Positions 42,061-52,169 of a stretch of DNA of 64,000 bases are shown here, one piece after another. The notes beneath the pieces are model-generated. The model saw nothing but the letters and a program-made list of their open reading frames with translations, did not search any database and was not told the origin of the DNA. Both the position numbers and the translations under genes were made by a program. Numbering within the stretch: position 1 is the stretch's first letter; each line of letters opens with the position of its first letter. The DNA is from an uncultured Bacteroidota bacterium (GTDB taxonomy: Bacteria; Bacteroidota; Bacteroidia; Flavobacteriales; Flavobacteriaceae). Where the stretch lies: positions 1 to 64,000 of the forward strand of contig CACLGW010000002.1 in NCBI GenBank assembly GCA_902606525.1. The letters are read 5' to 3'.

Positions 42061-43263
42061 ATGAGTTTGCTAAGCGGTAAAAAAATTTTACTTGGAATTT
42101 CTGGAGGCATTGCCGCTTACAAAACCCCATTAATTGTCCGTGAACTTTTAAAAAGTGGAGCTAAAGTTCGTGTGGTCATGACTCCATCAGCAAAAGATTT
42201 TGTTACACCATTGACTCTTTCTACCCTTTCAAAAAATCCTGTTTTATCATCCTTTACATCAACTGATTTTGATAATCCTATTTGGAATGATCACGTAGAG
42301 TTGGGGTTATGGGCTGATTTAATTTTAATTGCACCAGCTACCTCTAATACCCTTTCTTCTATGTCTCATGGTAGATGCAATAATCTTTTACTAGCCGTAT
42401 ACTTATCGGCAAAATGCCCTGTTTTTATTGCCCCAGCGATGGATTTAGACATGTACCAACATCCTTCAAATCATAAAAATATGGAGATATTAAAGTCTTT
42501 TGGGAACTATATCTTTCCTGTTGGTGAGGGTCAATTGGCAAGTGGTCTTGAGGGAAAGGGAAGAATGTTAGAGCCTAAGCAGATTGTAAATAATCTAATT
42601 ACATTTTTTAATCCAAAATTACCTTTGAAAGGTAAAAGTGTACTGGTTACTGCTGGACCTACCTATGAAGCAATTGATCCTGTTCGTTTTATTGGAAATC
42701 ATTCATCTGGCAAAATGGGTTTTGCTTTAGCTGAACAGGCTGCTGAATTGGGTGCAAAAGTAATTTTAATTAGTGGGCCAAGTCTGGAAAAAATAAATAA
42801 TTCGTCAATTTCTTTAACATCAGTGGATAGTGCAGAGGCTATGTTTAAAGAAGTTAAAAAACATTATCCAAAAGTTGATATTGCAATTTCAGCAGCGGCA
42901 GTCTCAGATTATAAACCAATAAATTATATAAAAGAAAAAATTAAAAAAACTCAAGATCTTTTATCCTTAAAACTTTCCCCAACAGTTGATATACTTTCTT
43001 ATATGGGAAAAGAGAAACAAAAACAATGTTTAATTGGTTTTGCATTAGAAACGGAAAATGAACTTGAAAATGCAAAAGAAAAACTTATAGAGAAAAATCT
43101 TGACGGGATTGTTTTAAATTCTATGCAAGATGAAGGAGCTGGTTTTTCTGTAAATACTAATAAAGTTCAATTTATTAAACCAGATTTAACTGTAAAAAAA
43201 CTCCCATTACTATCGAAGCTAGAATGTGCCAGTCTTATTTTTAATCAAATTTTGTCTTTATGA
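42061..43263 (+). CDS. coaBC: bifunctional phosphopantothenoylcysteine decarboxylase/PPC synthetase
   Basis: LLGISGGIAAYKTPLIVRELLKSGA, VTAGPTYEAIDPVRFIGNHSSGKMG. Confidence 0.98.
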   Translation: MSLLSGKKILLGISGGIAAYKTPLIVRELLKSGAKVRVVMTPSAKDFVTPLTLSTLSKNPVLSSFTSTDFDNPIWNDHVELGLWADLILIAPATSNTLSSMSHGRCNNLLLAVYLSAKCPVFIAPAMDLDMYQHPSNHKNMEILKSFGNYIFPVGEGQLASGLEGKGRMLEPKQIVNNLITFFNPKLPLKGKSVLVTAGPTYEAIDPVRFIGNHSSGKMGFALAEQAAELGAKVILISGPSLEKINNSSISLTSVDSAEAMFKEVKKHYPKVDIAISAAAVSDYKPINYIKEKIKKTQDLLSLKLSPTVDILSYMGKEKQKQCLIGFALETENELENAKEKLIEKNLDGIVLNSMQDEGAGFSVNTNKVQFIKPDLTVKKLPLLSKLECASLIFNQILSL

Positions 43264-44153
43264 ATAAATTTTATCTTTCATTGATTAATATTGTGTTTTT
43301 TTGTAGCCACTTAAAAGCACAAGAATTAAATGCTCAAGTAGTAGTGAATTCAGATTTGGTAAATCAAACTAATCAGCAAATTTTTACAACCTTGGAGCGA
43401 TCATTAAAAGAATTTATTAATACTCAAGTTTGGACAAGTAAAGAATTTTTAAATCAAGAAAAAATCAATTGTTCTTTTGTTTTTAATCTTTCTGGCTATA
43501 GTAATGATCAATTCGAAGCTAGTCTTCAAGTACAATCGCAAAGACCAGTTTTTGATTCCAATTATGATAGTCCTATAATAAATTTCTTAGATAAAGATGT
43601 TATTTTTTCTTATCAAGAATTTCAACCGTTATTTTTTAATCAGTCAAGTTTCGAGTCTAATTTGATTTCACTGATAAGCTTTTATGCAAAAATTATTATA
43701 GGTTTAGATGCTGACAGTTTTGCAATTAACGGCGGAGATTCATATTATGATGAAGCTTATCAAATTGTAAATCTTTCACAAACTACTTCTAGAAAAGGAT
43801 GGAAACCTTCAGATGGGACAAGAAATCGATTTTGGCTAGTTGATGCCCTTAGATCTAATACTTTTAGAGAATATAGATTAGCTTTGTACACATATCATCG
43901 TCAAGGCTTGGATCAAATGACTTCAAACCCTGAAGGGGGTAAACTAGCTTTGATAAAATCTATTCAACAATTAGAGCCCTTATATCAAAGAAGGCCCAAC
44001 GCTTTTTTGCTTCAAATATTTTTTGATGCTAAGGTAGAGGAGATTGTAAATCTTTTCAAGGAAGGGCCGAAGGTGAATTTTAAAAAGACCGAAGAGGTAC
44101 TCAAAAAAATTGCTCCTTTTTTTGGGGCAAGATGGAAACAAATTAAGGCCTAA
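43260..44153 (+). CDS. DUF4835 / PorD-like protein (type IX secretion-associated)
   Basis: Signal-like N-terminus; LNAQVVVNSDLVNQTNQQIFTTLERSLKEFINTQVWT; between coaBC and recN. Confidence 0.82.
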   Translation: MNKFYLSLINIVFFCSHLKAQELNAQVVVNSDLVNQTNQQIFTTLERSLKEFINTQVWTSKEFLNQEKINCSFVFNLSGYSNDQFEASLQVQSQRPVFDSNYDSPIINFLDKDVIFSYQEFQPLFFNQSSFESNLISLISFYAKIIIGLDADSFAINGGDSYYDEAYQIVNLSQTTSRKGWKPSDGTRNRFWLVDALRSNTFREYRLALYTYHRQGLDQMTSNPEGGKLALIKSIQQLEPLYQRRPNAFLLQIFFDAKVEEIVNLFKEGPKVNFKKTEEVLKKIAPFFGARWKQIKA

Positions 44154-44202
44154 TATTTTTTAATATGCCTATCTTTAGATGCTATAAATTGCATTTCACG
44201 AT

Positions 44203-45855
44203 TTGTTAAGACTTCTAAAAATAAATAATTTTGCACTCATCGATAATCTTGAAGTTGATTTTTCGGCTGGTATGACCTGTATTACTGGAGAAACAGGAGC
44301 TGGAAAATCAATTATTCTTGGAGCTCTTTCATTAGTTCTAGGTAAGCGAGCAGATCTATCTAGTTTTTTTGATCGTAATCGTAAATGTACAGTTGAAGCC
44401 ACTTTTGATATATCATCTTATAGATTGAAATCTCTTTTTGAGTCTCATCAGTTAGATTATGAAGAGGAGACCATAATAAGACGAGAAATTCTAGCTCATG
44501 GAAAGTCTCGAGCTTTTGTAAATGATAGTCTAGTGAAATTAAGTGTATTGGAAACCATTAGCTTATATCTTATTGATATTCACTCTCAGGAGGATAATCG
44601 CTCATTGCTTCACAATAATTATCAATTCCAGGTTTTAGATGCTTTAGCAAATAATCAAAAAAAGTTGGCAGATTATCAAAAGGCACTTATTGATTATAAA
44701 TTTATTCTTAACGAATATCAACATTTAAAAAAAATTCAGCGTGAGTCTAAAGATGATCTCAATTTAAAACAATTTTTATTTGAAGAGCTAAAATCTTCTA
44801 ATCTTAAAGTTGGAGTAGAGGAAGACATTAAAATGGAATTGGAAACCTTAAGACACGTGGAATATTTACAAACCTCATTTGCAACTTCAATCCAATTGTT
44901 AGAGTTAGAATCACATGGAATAATAGATCAACTCAAAGAACTTAGAAGAAATAGTCAAGGATTTAGTTCTAAGTCTAATCAGTATGAACAAATAGATAAA
45001 AGTATTCAAAACATTACTTTTGAGGCTGAAGATGTTCTAGAAATAATAAAGAAAAAATTTGAATATTTAGAGGCTAACCCAATGAAGCTTATAGAGTTAC
45101 AGTCTCAGATGGACCATTTGAATGCCCTTTATCAAAAACATAAAGTTAAAACTGTAGACGAACTAATAGATATTAAAGAAAAATTAGAATTTGCTTTAAA
45201 TGAGACAATAAGTATTGATGACAAACTAGTTGTTTTATTTAACAAAGAAAAACGACAAAAAGCAATTTTAATTAAACTAAGTCAAAATCTGTCTCAAAAA
45301 CGTAATCAAGTTATTTCTTTGTTAGAGGAAGAACTAAAACAATTGGTTTCAAAAATGGGAATGAAAGATGCTTTATTTAAAATAAATTTGAGTAGATGTA
45401 ATGAATTTCTTCATAACGGAGTTGATAAACTTTCATTTCAATTTAGTCCTAATAGAGGAGGAGGTTTTAAATTATTAAAGAAAGTTGTTTCTGGTGGTGA
45501 ATTGTCTCGCATTATGTTAGCAATAAAAACAGTCTTATCAAGATATAAAAAACTTCCTACTTTAATTTTTGATGAAATTGATACCGGAGTCTCTGGAAAA
45601 ATTTCAGACAATATTGCAGAAGTCATGTCTAATATGTCAAAAAAGTTACAAGTACTCACAATTACTCATCTCCCTCAAGTAGCTGCAAAAGGAGATCATC
45701 ACTTTAAGGTTGAAAAAAGAGTGGAAAGTGGAAAAACTATCACCCAGTTGTATGCTCTAAGCCACGAGAGTCGAGTGAATGAAATAGCAAATATGCTATC
45801 TGGAAACAAAGTTACTGAGACCGCCATTGCTCATGCAAGGCAATTAATCAATTAA
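44203..45855 (+). CDS. recN: DNA repair protein RecN (TTG start)
   Basis: ITGETGAGKSIILGALSLVLGKRAD; SGGELSRIMLAIKTVL; DEIDTGVSGKISDNIAEVM. Confidence 0.96.
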   Translation: MLRLLKINNFALIDNLEVDFSAGMTCITGETGAGKSIILGALSLVLGKRADLSSFFDRNRKCTVEATFDISSYRLKSLFESHQLDYEEETIIRREILAHGKSRAFVNDSLVKLSVLETISLYLIDIHSQEDNRSLLHNNYQFQVLDALANNQKKLADYQKALIDYKFILNEYQHLKKIQRESKDDLNLKQFLFEELKSSNLKVGVEEDIKMELETLRHVEYLQTSFATSIQLLELESHGIIDQLKELRRNSQGFSSKSNQYEQIDKSIQNITFEAEDVLEIIKKKFEYLEANPMKLIELQSQMDHLNALYQKHKVKTVDELIDIKEKLEFALNETISIDDKLVVLFNKEKRQKAILIKLSQNLSQKRNQVISLLEEELKQLVSKMGMKDALFKINLSRCNEFLHNGVDKLSFQFSPNRGGGFKLLKKVVSGGELSRIMLAIKTVLSRYKKLPTLIFDEIDTGVSGKISDNIAEVMSNMSKKLQVLTITHLPQVAAKGDHHFKVEKRVESGKTITQLYALSHESRVNEIANMLSGNKVTETAIAHARQLIN

Positions 45856-45884
45856 CTGTATCTTTAACATTATAAACTTTAGGC

Positions 45885-46694
45885 ATGTCACATAAAATAT
45901 TAAAAGGGAAAAAGGGAATCATATTTGGTGCTTTAGATAACCATTCAATTGCATGGAAAACGGCTGAATCTGTTGTAAATGCTGGTGGTACTTTTGTTCT
46001 TTCAAATGCTCCTGTTGCTATACGTATGGGAACAATTAATTCACTTGCCAAAAAAACAGGTTCAAAAGTTATTGCTGCTGATGCGACTAAAATTGATGAC
46101 CTAAATATTCTTATTGATCAAGCTCAAGAGATTCTGGGTGGAAAATTAGATTTTGTTCTCCATTCTATCGGTATGTCTGTAAATGTTCGCAAAGGAAAGC
46201 ACTATACAGAACTTAATCATGATTGGATGACAAAGGGTTGGGATGTGTCTGCAGTTTCTTTTCATAAATTGATGCAGTCCTTGTACAAAAAAGATGCAAT
46301 GAATCAATGGGGAAGTATTGTCGCTCTATCATATATAGCTGCACAAAGAACATTTCCAAATTATAATGATATGGCTGATAATAAAGCATATCTAGAGTCT
46401 ATTGCAAGGAGCTTTGGATATTTCTTTGGCAAGGAAAAAAAAGTTAGAGTTAATACCATTTCTCAATCGCCAACACTCACTACTGCAGGCAAGGGAGTGG
46501 AGGGGTTAGACGGTTTTTTAAAATATGCTGAAAAAATGTCTCCACTTGGTAATGCATCCGCCGAAGAATGTGCTGAATATACTATTTCTTTATTTTCAGA
46601 TTACACACGCAAAGTAACCCTTCAAAATTTATTTCATGATGGAGGCTTTTCAAATGTAGGGGTGAGTCAAGAAATAATTGATTCTATAAGTTAA
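45885..46694 (+). CDS. fabI: enoyl-[acyl-carrier-protein] reductase
   Basis: GALDNHSIAWKTAESVVNAGG, LSYIAAQRTFPNYNDMADNKAYLES. Confidence 0.95.
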   Translation: MSHKILKGKKGIIFGALDNHSIAWKTAESVVNAGGTFVLSNAPVAIRMGTINSLAKKTGSKVIAADATKIDDLNILIDQAQEILGGKLDFVLHSIGMSVNVRKGKHYTELNHDWMTKGWDVSAVSFHKLMQSLYKKDAMNQWGSIVALSYIAAQRTFPNYNDMADNKAYLESIARSFGYFFGKEKKVRVNTISQSPTLTTAGKGVEGLDGFLKYAEKMSPLGNASAEECAEYTISLFSDYTRKVTLQNLFHDGGFSNVGVSQEIIDSIS

Positions 46695-46714
46695 TAAATA
46701 GAAAATTTTTAAAG

Positions 46715-47689
46715 TTGAGGGAATTTATGCTGAATAAAGCGAAAATATATAATCTCTTTTTTAAGAATTTGCCCTCTAAAAGAAGATTTCGTTTTTTTCT
46801 TTTATTTATTTTACTGTCCTTCACTTTTTGGTCCAGTACTAAGCTTTCAAAAAATTATTCATTAAAACAGTCTTTTTTGATAGTTTGGACTAACATTCCG
46901 AAAGGAATTATTCTATCCCCAACAATTCAAAAATTTAATATATCGATAACCGCTACTGGAATTGAAATTTTGTTATACCGCTTATTTGAAAAACCTATAA
47001 TGATTTCTTTATCAGAGCTTCATTTTAGTGGTAAAAAGACTAAAATTATTTTGGATAATCAGAAATTCTTGATTCAGCAACAACTTTTTGATAATACAAT
47101 AATTAATGACTTTAATCCAAAGACTATAGATTTAAATTTTAGCCGTCTAGATCAAAAATCAGTTCTTGTCATCCCAAAAATTCAAATCAATTTAAGGGCA
47201 GGATATTTGATAGATTCCGATATTAAAATTTCTCCTGATAGCATTATAGTATATGGACCAAAATCTATTTTAGATTCATTATCATCAATTAAAAGTGAAT
47301 TTTTAATAGCTAATGATGTATATAAAAATCTGAGGAAAAAATTGAATCTAAAATCTTTACCCAATATAAAGTTTTCTAAATCAAAAGTAACTGTAGATCT
47401 TAATGTATCACGATATACTGAAAAAGAATTTGTAGTTAATGTAGAGGTAATTAATCTTCCTCCTGGTATTCGTGTTAAACTTTTCCCCCCTGAAGTCAAG
47501 GTTCGTACTACTTTACCCTTTTCGATATTGAGATCAATAAATGCTTCGGATTTTATTTTAGTAGTAGATTATGAGGACATATTAGCTAAAGAAAATAAAT
47601 TACTTAAACTTAAAATAAAAAGTAAACCTCCTTTAGTTAAAAAAATAAGTTTAGATCCTAAAAAAGTAAATTACTTAATACGAAGATAA
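46715..47689 (+). CDS. YbbR-like domain protein
   Basis: N-terminal TM, GPKSILDSLSSIKSEFL repeat typical of YbbR; upstream of coaE. Confidence 0.78.
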   Translation: MREFMLNKAKIYNLFFKNLPSKRRFRFFLLFILLSFTFWSSTKLSKNYSLKQSFLIVWTNIPKGIILSPTIQKFNISITATGIEILLYRLFEKPIMISLSELHFSGKKTKIILDNQKFLIQQQLFDNTIINDFNPKTIDLNFSRLDQKSVLVIPKIQINLRAGYLIDSDIKISPDSIIVYGPKSILDSLSSIKSEFLIANDVYKNLRKKLNLKSLPNIKFSKSKVTVDLNVSRYTEKEFVVNVEVINLPPGIRVKLFPPEVKVRTTLPFSILRSINASDFILVVDYEDILAKENKLLKLKIKSKPPLVKKISLDPKKVNYLIRR

Positions 47690-47725
47690 ATTAATTTACA
47701 ACTTTAATATTACAAAATAATATTT

Positions 47726-48301
47726 ATGAAAATAATTGGTTTAACTGGTGGAATAGGAAGTGGAAAGACAACTTTATTAAATTGGTTCCGAAAAAAGGGT
47801 TTTCCATGCTTTGAATCGGATTCTGTTGGTCGAAAGCTTCTAAACTCTTCTCTTCGAGAATTAATAATAAAGAAGTTTGGAGCAGATGTTTATGTTGATG
47901 GCAAACTAAACAGAAAAGATTTAGCTAGAAAAGTCTTCAAAGATGAAAAATCACTTGATGATTTAAATAAGATTGTTCATCCAGCAGTAACAGAATCATT
48001 TGAAAAATTTAAACTTAAAAATTTAAATGCACCTTTTGTAATCAAAGAGACTGCAATTTTATTTGAAACTGGAAGTTATAAAGAATGTGATGCAACTATT
48101 TTAATAACTTCTTCAAAGAAAGAACGTATCAAAAGGATTATCAACAGAGATGGGATAAAAAGAAGTGAAGTTTTACAAAGGATGAATAATCAACTAAGTG
48201 AGGCTAAAAAACTAGAACTTTCTGATTATGTAATTGAAAATATTGATTTAGAGGATGTTTATGTCCAGGCTGAGACTATAATTGAAAAGTTAATGGAATA
48301 G
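47726..48301 (+). CDS. coaE: dephospho-CoA kinase
   Basis: MKIIGLTGGIGSGKTTLLNWF; IVHPAVTESF. Confidence 0.97.
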   Translation: MKIIGLTGGIGSGKTTLLNWFRKKGFPCFESDSVGRKLLNSSLRELIIKKFGADVYVDGKLNRKDLARKVFKDEKSLDDLNKIVHPAVTESFEKFKLKNLNAPFVIKETAILFETGSYKECDATILITSSKKERIKRIINRDGIKRSEVLQRMNNQLSEAKKLELSDYVIENIDLEDVYVQAETIIEKLME

Positions 48302-48411
48302 TAATCACATTGTATTAACATTCTATTAATATTTTATTTGATTAAAATAAGAGACATTTGTATAAAAATATCAATAAATATTACTACTTAAGATGAAGTA
48401 AAAAACGAAAG

Positions 48412-50004
48412 ATGAAAAAAGGTTTATTTATCTCACTTGTCAGCTTCATGATTGTTTCAATTTTAGGAATTGTCGCACTTCAAGGATATTGGATTTTTTC
48501 AGCTTGGAATGATAAAGAAGAGGAATTTTCGTTAGCTGTTCAGCAATCCTTAATGATGGTGGCCGAAGAAATTCAAGAACGTGAACTATCAGATTATATA
48601 AGTGCATATGAACGTTTGGTTGATTCCCTAGAAACTCCAGATGATGCTACTTTTGCTAACGTCTTTTTATTTTTGGATGAAGACAAAACTAACAATTTAA
48701 TTTCTTACTACGCATATGGGATTTTAGAAGAAGATTATAAAATCACACCATATTTAGACCCTAAGCTAGGTGACTCCATAGAAACTTTAACTGATGTTAA
48801 AAAAGTTAAGAATACTACTATAATCAATAAAAACGAAGTTTTTAATCGAGAAAATAATATCGCTACTTCAATTGAAAAAATTAAAACTATTGAAAGGATG
48901 AATATTGCAAACCAACGAATTCGTTCTACTTTTAAGGATTATACTGCTAATACCCCTATACATAAAAGATTAAATATCAATGAGTTGGATTATGTTTTAA
49001 AGAGAGAGTTTGATGCAAAAATGATCGTAACCCCTTATGAATTTGGAATTTATGATAATGGTTTGGCTACTAAAATTAAATCCAATAATTATATTGAGGA
49101 ACCAGAAGGATTTCGTTATTCTACTCCAATCTTTCAGGATGATAATAGTGCTCTTAAGTATGAGTTAGTAATTTCTTTCCCAGAAAAAGATCAATATGTT
49201 TTCTCCTCTGTATTAGGAATAGGTGGGTTAACTTTATTTTTGACATTATTTATAGTTTTAGTCTCAAGTACTGCTCTTTATCAAATTATTCAGCAAAAAA
49301 AGATTTCTGAGATTAAAACTGATTTTATAAATAATATGTCCCATGAATTTAAAACTCCTATAGCAACTATCAATTTGGCTTTAGATGCAATATCTAATCC
49401 TAAAGCAATTGAAACCCCAACTAAAGTAGCTCAATATGTTAAAATGATAAGAGAAGAAAATAGTCGAATGTTGTCTCAAGTTGAAAATGTATTACGTATA
49501 TCACAATTGGAACGAAGCAGTGAGCCTATTCAAAAAACTATTTTAGATTCTCACAAAATAATTAAAGATGCGATCAATCATATATATCTTATTTTAAAAA
49601 ATAAATCAGGAGTAATTAAAATTAATTTAGATGCTCATAACTCTTTTATTAATGGAAATAAAAATCATTTAACGAATATTATTGTTAACCTACTTGATAA
49701 TGCCGTTAAGTATTGTGATAAAATTCCAAATGTAGAAGTTGAAACTTATAATGAAGAAAACGACTTTATTATTAAAGTTAAAGACAATGGTATTGGAATG
49801 ACCAATGCTGTTCAAATAAAAATATTTGATAAATTTTTTCGGGCTGCTTCTGGAGATATTCATAATGTAAAAGGACATGGCTTGGGACTAGCTTACGTTA
49901 AAAAAATTGTTGACTTACATAAAGGTGAAATTAAATTAAATAGTAAAATAAATTTTGGCACCACATTTACAATAAAAATTCCAAACTCAGATTGGGTTAA
50001 ATAA
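48412..50004 (+). CDS. membrane sensor histidine kinase (RprX-like)
   Basis: Two TM segments; NNMSHEFKTPIATINLALDAI H-box; NNIIVNLLDNAVKYC; GHGLGLAYVKKIVDLHKG. Confidence 0.95.
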   Translation: MKKGLFISLVSFMIVSILGIVALQGYWIFSAWNDKEEEFSLAVQQSLMMVAEEIQERELSDYISAYERLVDSLETPDDATFANVFLFLDEDKTNNLISYYAYGILEEDYKITPYLDPKLGDSIETLTDVKKVKNTTIINKNEVFNRENNIATSIEKIKTIERMNIANQRIRSTFKDYTANTPIHKRLNINELDYVLKREFDAKMIVTPYEFGIYDNGLATKIKSNNYIEEPEGFRYSTPIFQDDNSALKYELVISFPEKDQYVFSSVLGIGGLTLFLTLFIVLVSSTALYQIIQQKKISEIKTDFINNMSHEFKTPIATINLALDAISNPKAIETPTKVAQYVKMIREENSRMLSQVENVLRISQLERSSEPIQKTILDSHKIIKDAINHIYLILKNKSGVIKINLDAHNSFINGNKNHLTNIIVNLLDNAVKYCDKIPNVEVETYNEENDFIIKVKDNGIGMTNAVQIKIFDKFFRAASGDIHNVKGHGLGLAYVKKIVDLHKGEIKLNSKINFGTTFTIKIPNSDWVK

Positions 50005-50016
50005 AAGTCTAAAAAA

Positions 50017-50721
50017 ATGAAAAATAATAATAAAAAAATTTTGTTAGTCGAAGATGATATAAACTTTGGGAGTATTTTAAAAGAGTATTTAGGGCTTAAT
50101 GATTATGAGGTTACACTCGCAAAAAATGGTATAGAAGGATTTGAAAAATTCAAAAAAGGTAATTTTGATCTTTGTATCCTAGATGTAATGATGCCTTATA
50201 AAGATGGATTCACTTTGGCAAAGGAAATTAGGGAAGAAAATGATACTATACCTATATTTTTTCTTACTGCGAAACATCTTAAAGAAGACGTTTTAAAAGG
50301 TTTTAAGCTAGGTGCAGACGATTACATGAGCAAACCTTTTGATTCTGATGTGCTTTTGGCTAAAATAAAAGCTATCCTAAAACGGAAGAAACCGGTTAAA
50401 GAACTTCATGACGATGCTTTTGAATTTAACTTTAGCGATTTTAATTTTAATTCTAAATTACGCTTATTAAAGCTTAAAGACGGAGTCCCTATTAAGCTTT
50501 CTCCAAAAGAAAATCAATTACTTCGATTACTGGTTTTACACCTTAATGATTTGTTACCTAGAGAAGTTGCTTTGAATAAAATCTGGAGAGATGATAATTA
50601 CTTTACCTCCAGAAGTATGGATGTCTACATTGCTAAACTTAGGAAATATTTAGGAAAGGATAAAAAAGTTCATATTCTCAATATTCATGGTGAAGGATTT
50701 AGACTAGTTACTTCAGATTAA
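50017..50721 (+). CDS. OmpR-family response regulator (RprY-like)
   Basis: ILLVEDDINFGSILKEYL, LDVMMPYKDG, winged-helix C-terminus with RSMDVYIAKLRKYL. Confidence 0.95.
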   Translation: MKNNNKKILLVEDDINFGSILKEYLGLNDYEVTLAKNGIEGFEKFKKGNFDLCILDVMMPYKDGFTLAKEIREENDTIPIFFLTAKHLKEDVLKGFKLGADDYMSKPFDSDVLLAKIKAILKRKKPVKELHDDAFEFNFSDFNFNSKLRLLKLKDGVPIKLSPKENQLLRLLVLHLNDLLPREVALNKIWRDDNYFTSRSMDVYIAKLRKYLGKDKKVHILNIHGEGFRLVTSD

Positions 50722-51620
50722 TTCCCATTCCTTGGATGGAATCTTTCTAACACAGATCTCAAATGATTGTTGTTTAGATGTGTATACATTTCAGTTGTAG
50801 TAATACTTTCGTGTCCCATTAGAATTTGAATAGTTCGTAAATCAGCATCATTTTCTAGAAGATGAGTGGCGAATGAATGCCGAAATGTATGGGGACCGAT
50901 TTTCTTTTGGATATTAGCTTTTAATGCTAAAGAACGAATTAATGTAAAAATCATTTGACGTGTAAGTATACTGCCATTACGATTTAAAAATACAATATCT
51001 CGATATTCTAGACGAACTTTTTGTAATGCTCTAATATCATAAATATATATTTCTAAATATCTTTTAGCAATTACTCCCATAGGCACAATTCTTTGTTTAT
51101 TTCCTTTACCTGTGACTCGGATAAGTGATTCTTTAAAAAAAAGATTTGATAAATTTAGATTAATCAGCTCCGAAACACGAAGACCACTTCCATAAAGAGT
51201 CTCTAATATAGCACGATTACGGTAGCCTTGTGGATGCCCTAAATCTAAATGTTCAATTAGTAATTCAATCTCATTAAGAGATAAAATATCAGGTATTTTT
51301 CTACCTAACTTGGGTGTTTCTATTAAATCTGTTGGATTTGAACCTCGATATTTTTCAAATATTAAATAGTCAAAAAAACTTCGAAGTCCAGCAATTCGTC
51401 TAGCTTGGGTTTGGGAACTCAAAACTTTTGATGTTTCATAAATGAATTTTCTTACTGTTTCTTGACTACAATTAATTGGAGTTTGGTTAATATTTTCAGA
51501 ATTTAAGAAGTTTTGAAATGATTTGATGTCGAGTGTGTAATTTTCTATGGAATTTTTTGACAATCCACGCTCAATTTGGAGGTATATTTTATAATCTAAA
51601 ACGGCTTGCTTCCAATTCAA
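50718..51620 (-). CDS. xerD: site-specific tyrosine recombinase XerD/XerC-like
   Basis: LYGSGLRVSELINL, HTFRHSFATHLLENDADLRTIQILMGHESITTTEMYTH. Confidence 0.92.
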   Translation of the reverse strand: MNWKQAVLDYKIYLQIERGLSKNSIENYTLDIKSFQNFLNSENINQTPINCSQETVRKFIYETSKVLSSQTQARRIAGLRSFFDYLIFEKYRGSNPTDLIETPKLGRKIPDILSLNEIELLIEHLDLGHPQGYRNRAILETLYGSGLRVSELINLNLSNLFFKESLIRVTGKGNKQRIVPMGVIAKRYLEIYIYDIRALQKVRLEYRDIVFLNRNGSILTRQMIFTLIRSLALKANIQKKIGPHTFRHSFATHLLENDADLRTIQILMGHESITTTEMYTHLNNNHLRSVLERFHPRNGN

Positions 51621-51677
51621 AGTGCTTGTTTTTGTGGGAATAATTCAATTTTCAATACTTTTACTAAAATAATAAAA

Positions 51678-52097
51678 ATGAAGATTAGTATCATTAATGG
51701 GCCAAACTTAAATCTTTTAGGAACAAGAGAGCCTTCTGTTTACGGAAATCAAACATTTGAAGATTATTATGCCAAACTCCAAAAACTTTTTCCACAGGTT
51801 ATTTTTGATTATTTCCAGTCTAACATAGAAGGTGAATTAATCAATCGCTTACACAAAGTTGGTTTTAATTCTGATATGATTTTACTTAATGCTGGTGCGT
51901 ACACTCATACTTCAGTCGCAATTGGTGATGCAATTAAAAGTATCGATTCTGATGTTATTGAAATTCATATTTCGAATACTTTTGCTAGAGAAGATTTTCG
52001 ACACACTTCTTATCTAACCCCAGTTGTTAAAGGTCTAATTATTGGATTTGGTTTAGATTCCTATCGTCTTGGAATAGAAAGTGCTTTAAATAAGTAA
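51678..52097 (+). CDS. aroQ: type II 3-dehydroquinate dehydratase
   Basis: MKISIINGPNLNLLGTREPSVYG; AYTHTSVAIGDAI; EIHISNTFAREDFRHTSY; ATG 51678 preferred to 51606. Confidence 0.97.
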   Translation: MKISIINGPNLNLLGTREPSVYGNQTFEDYYAKLQKLFPQVIFDYFQSNIEGELINRLHKVGFNSDMILLNAGAYTHTSVAIGDAIKSIDSDVIEIHISNTFAREDFRHTSYLTPVVKGLIIGFGLDSYRLGIESALNK

Positions 52098-52169
52098 TTA
52101 TTTATTATAGTTATCTATGTGTAATATTTAGTAGAGCTTGAGTTCCGTTCAGATTGAATCTGCTTAAAG

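Noticed and set aside
51606-51677. N-terminal 24-aa extension of aroQ in the ORF track
   Set aside because: Overlaps divergent xerD 5' end; canonical AroQ begins at MKISIINGPNLNLLG (51678)
52150-52162. CAGATTGAATCTG palindrome between aroQ and lpdA
   Set aside because: Short arms, no T tract on either side; not enough to call a terminator or operator
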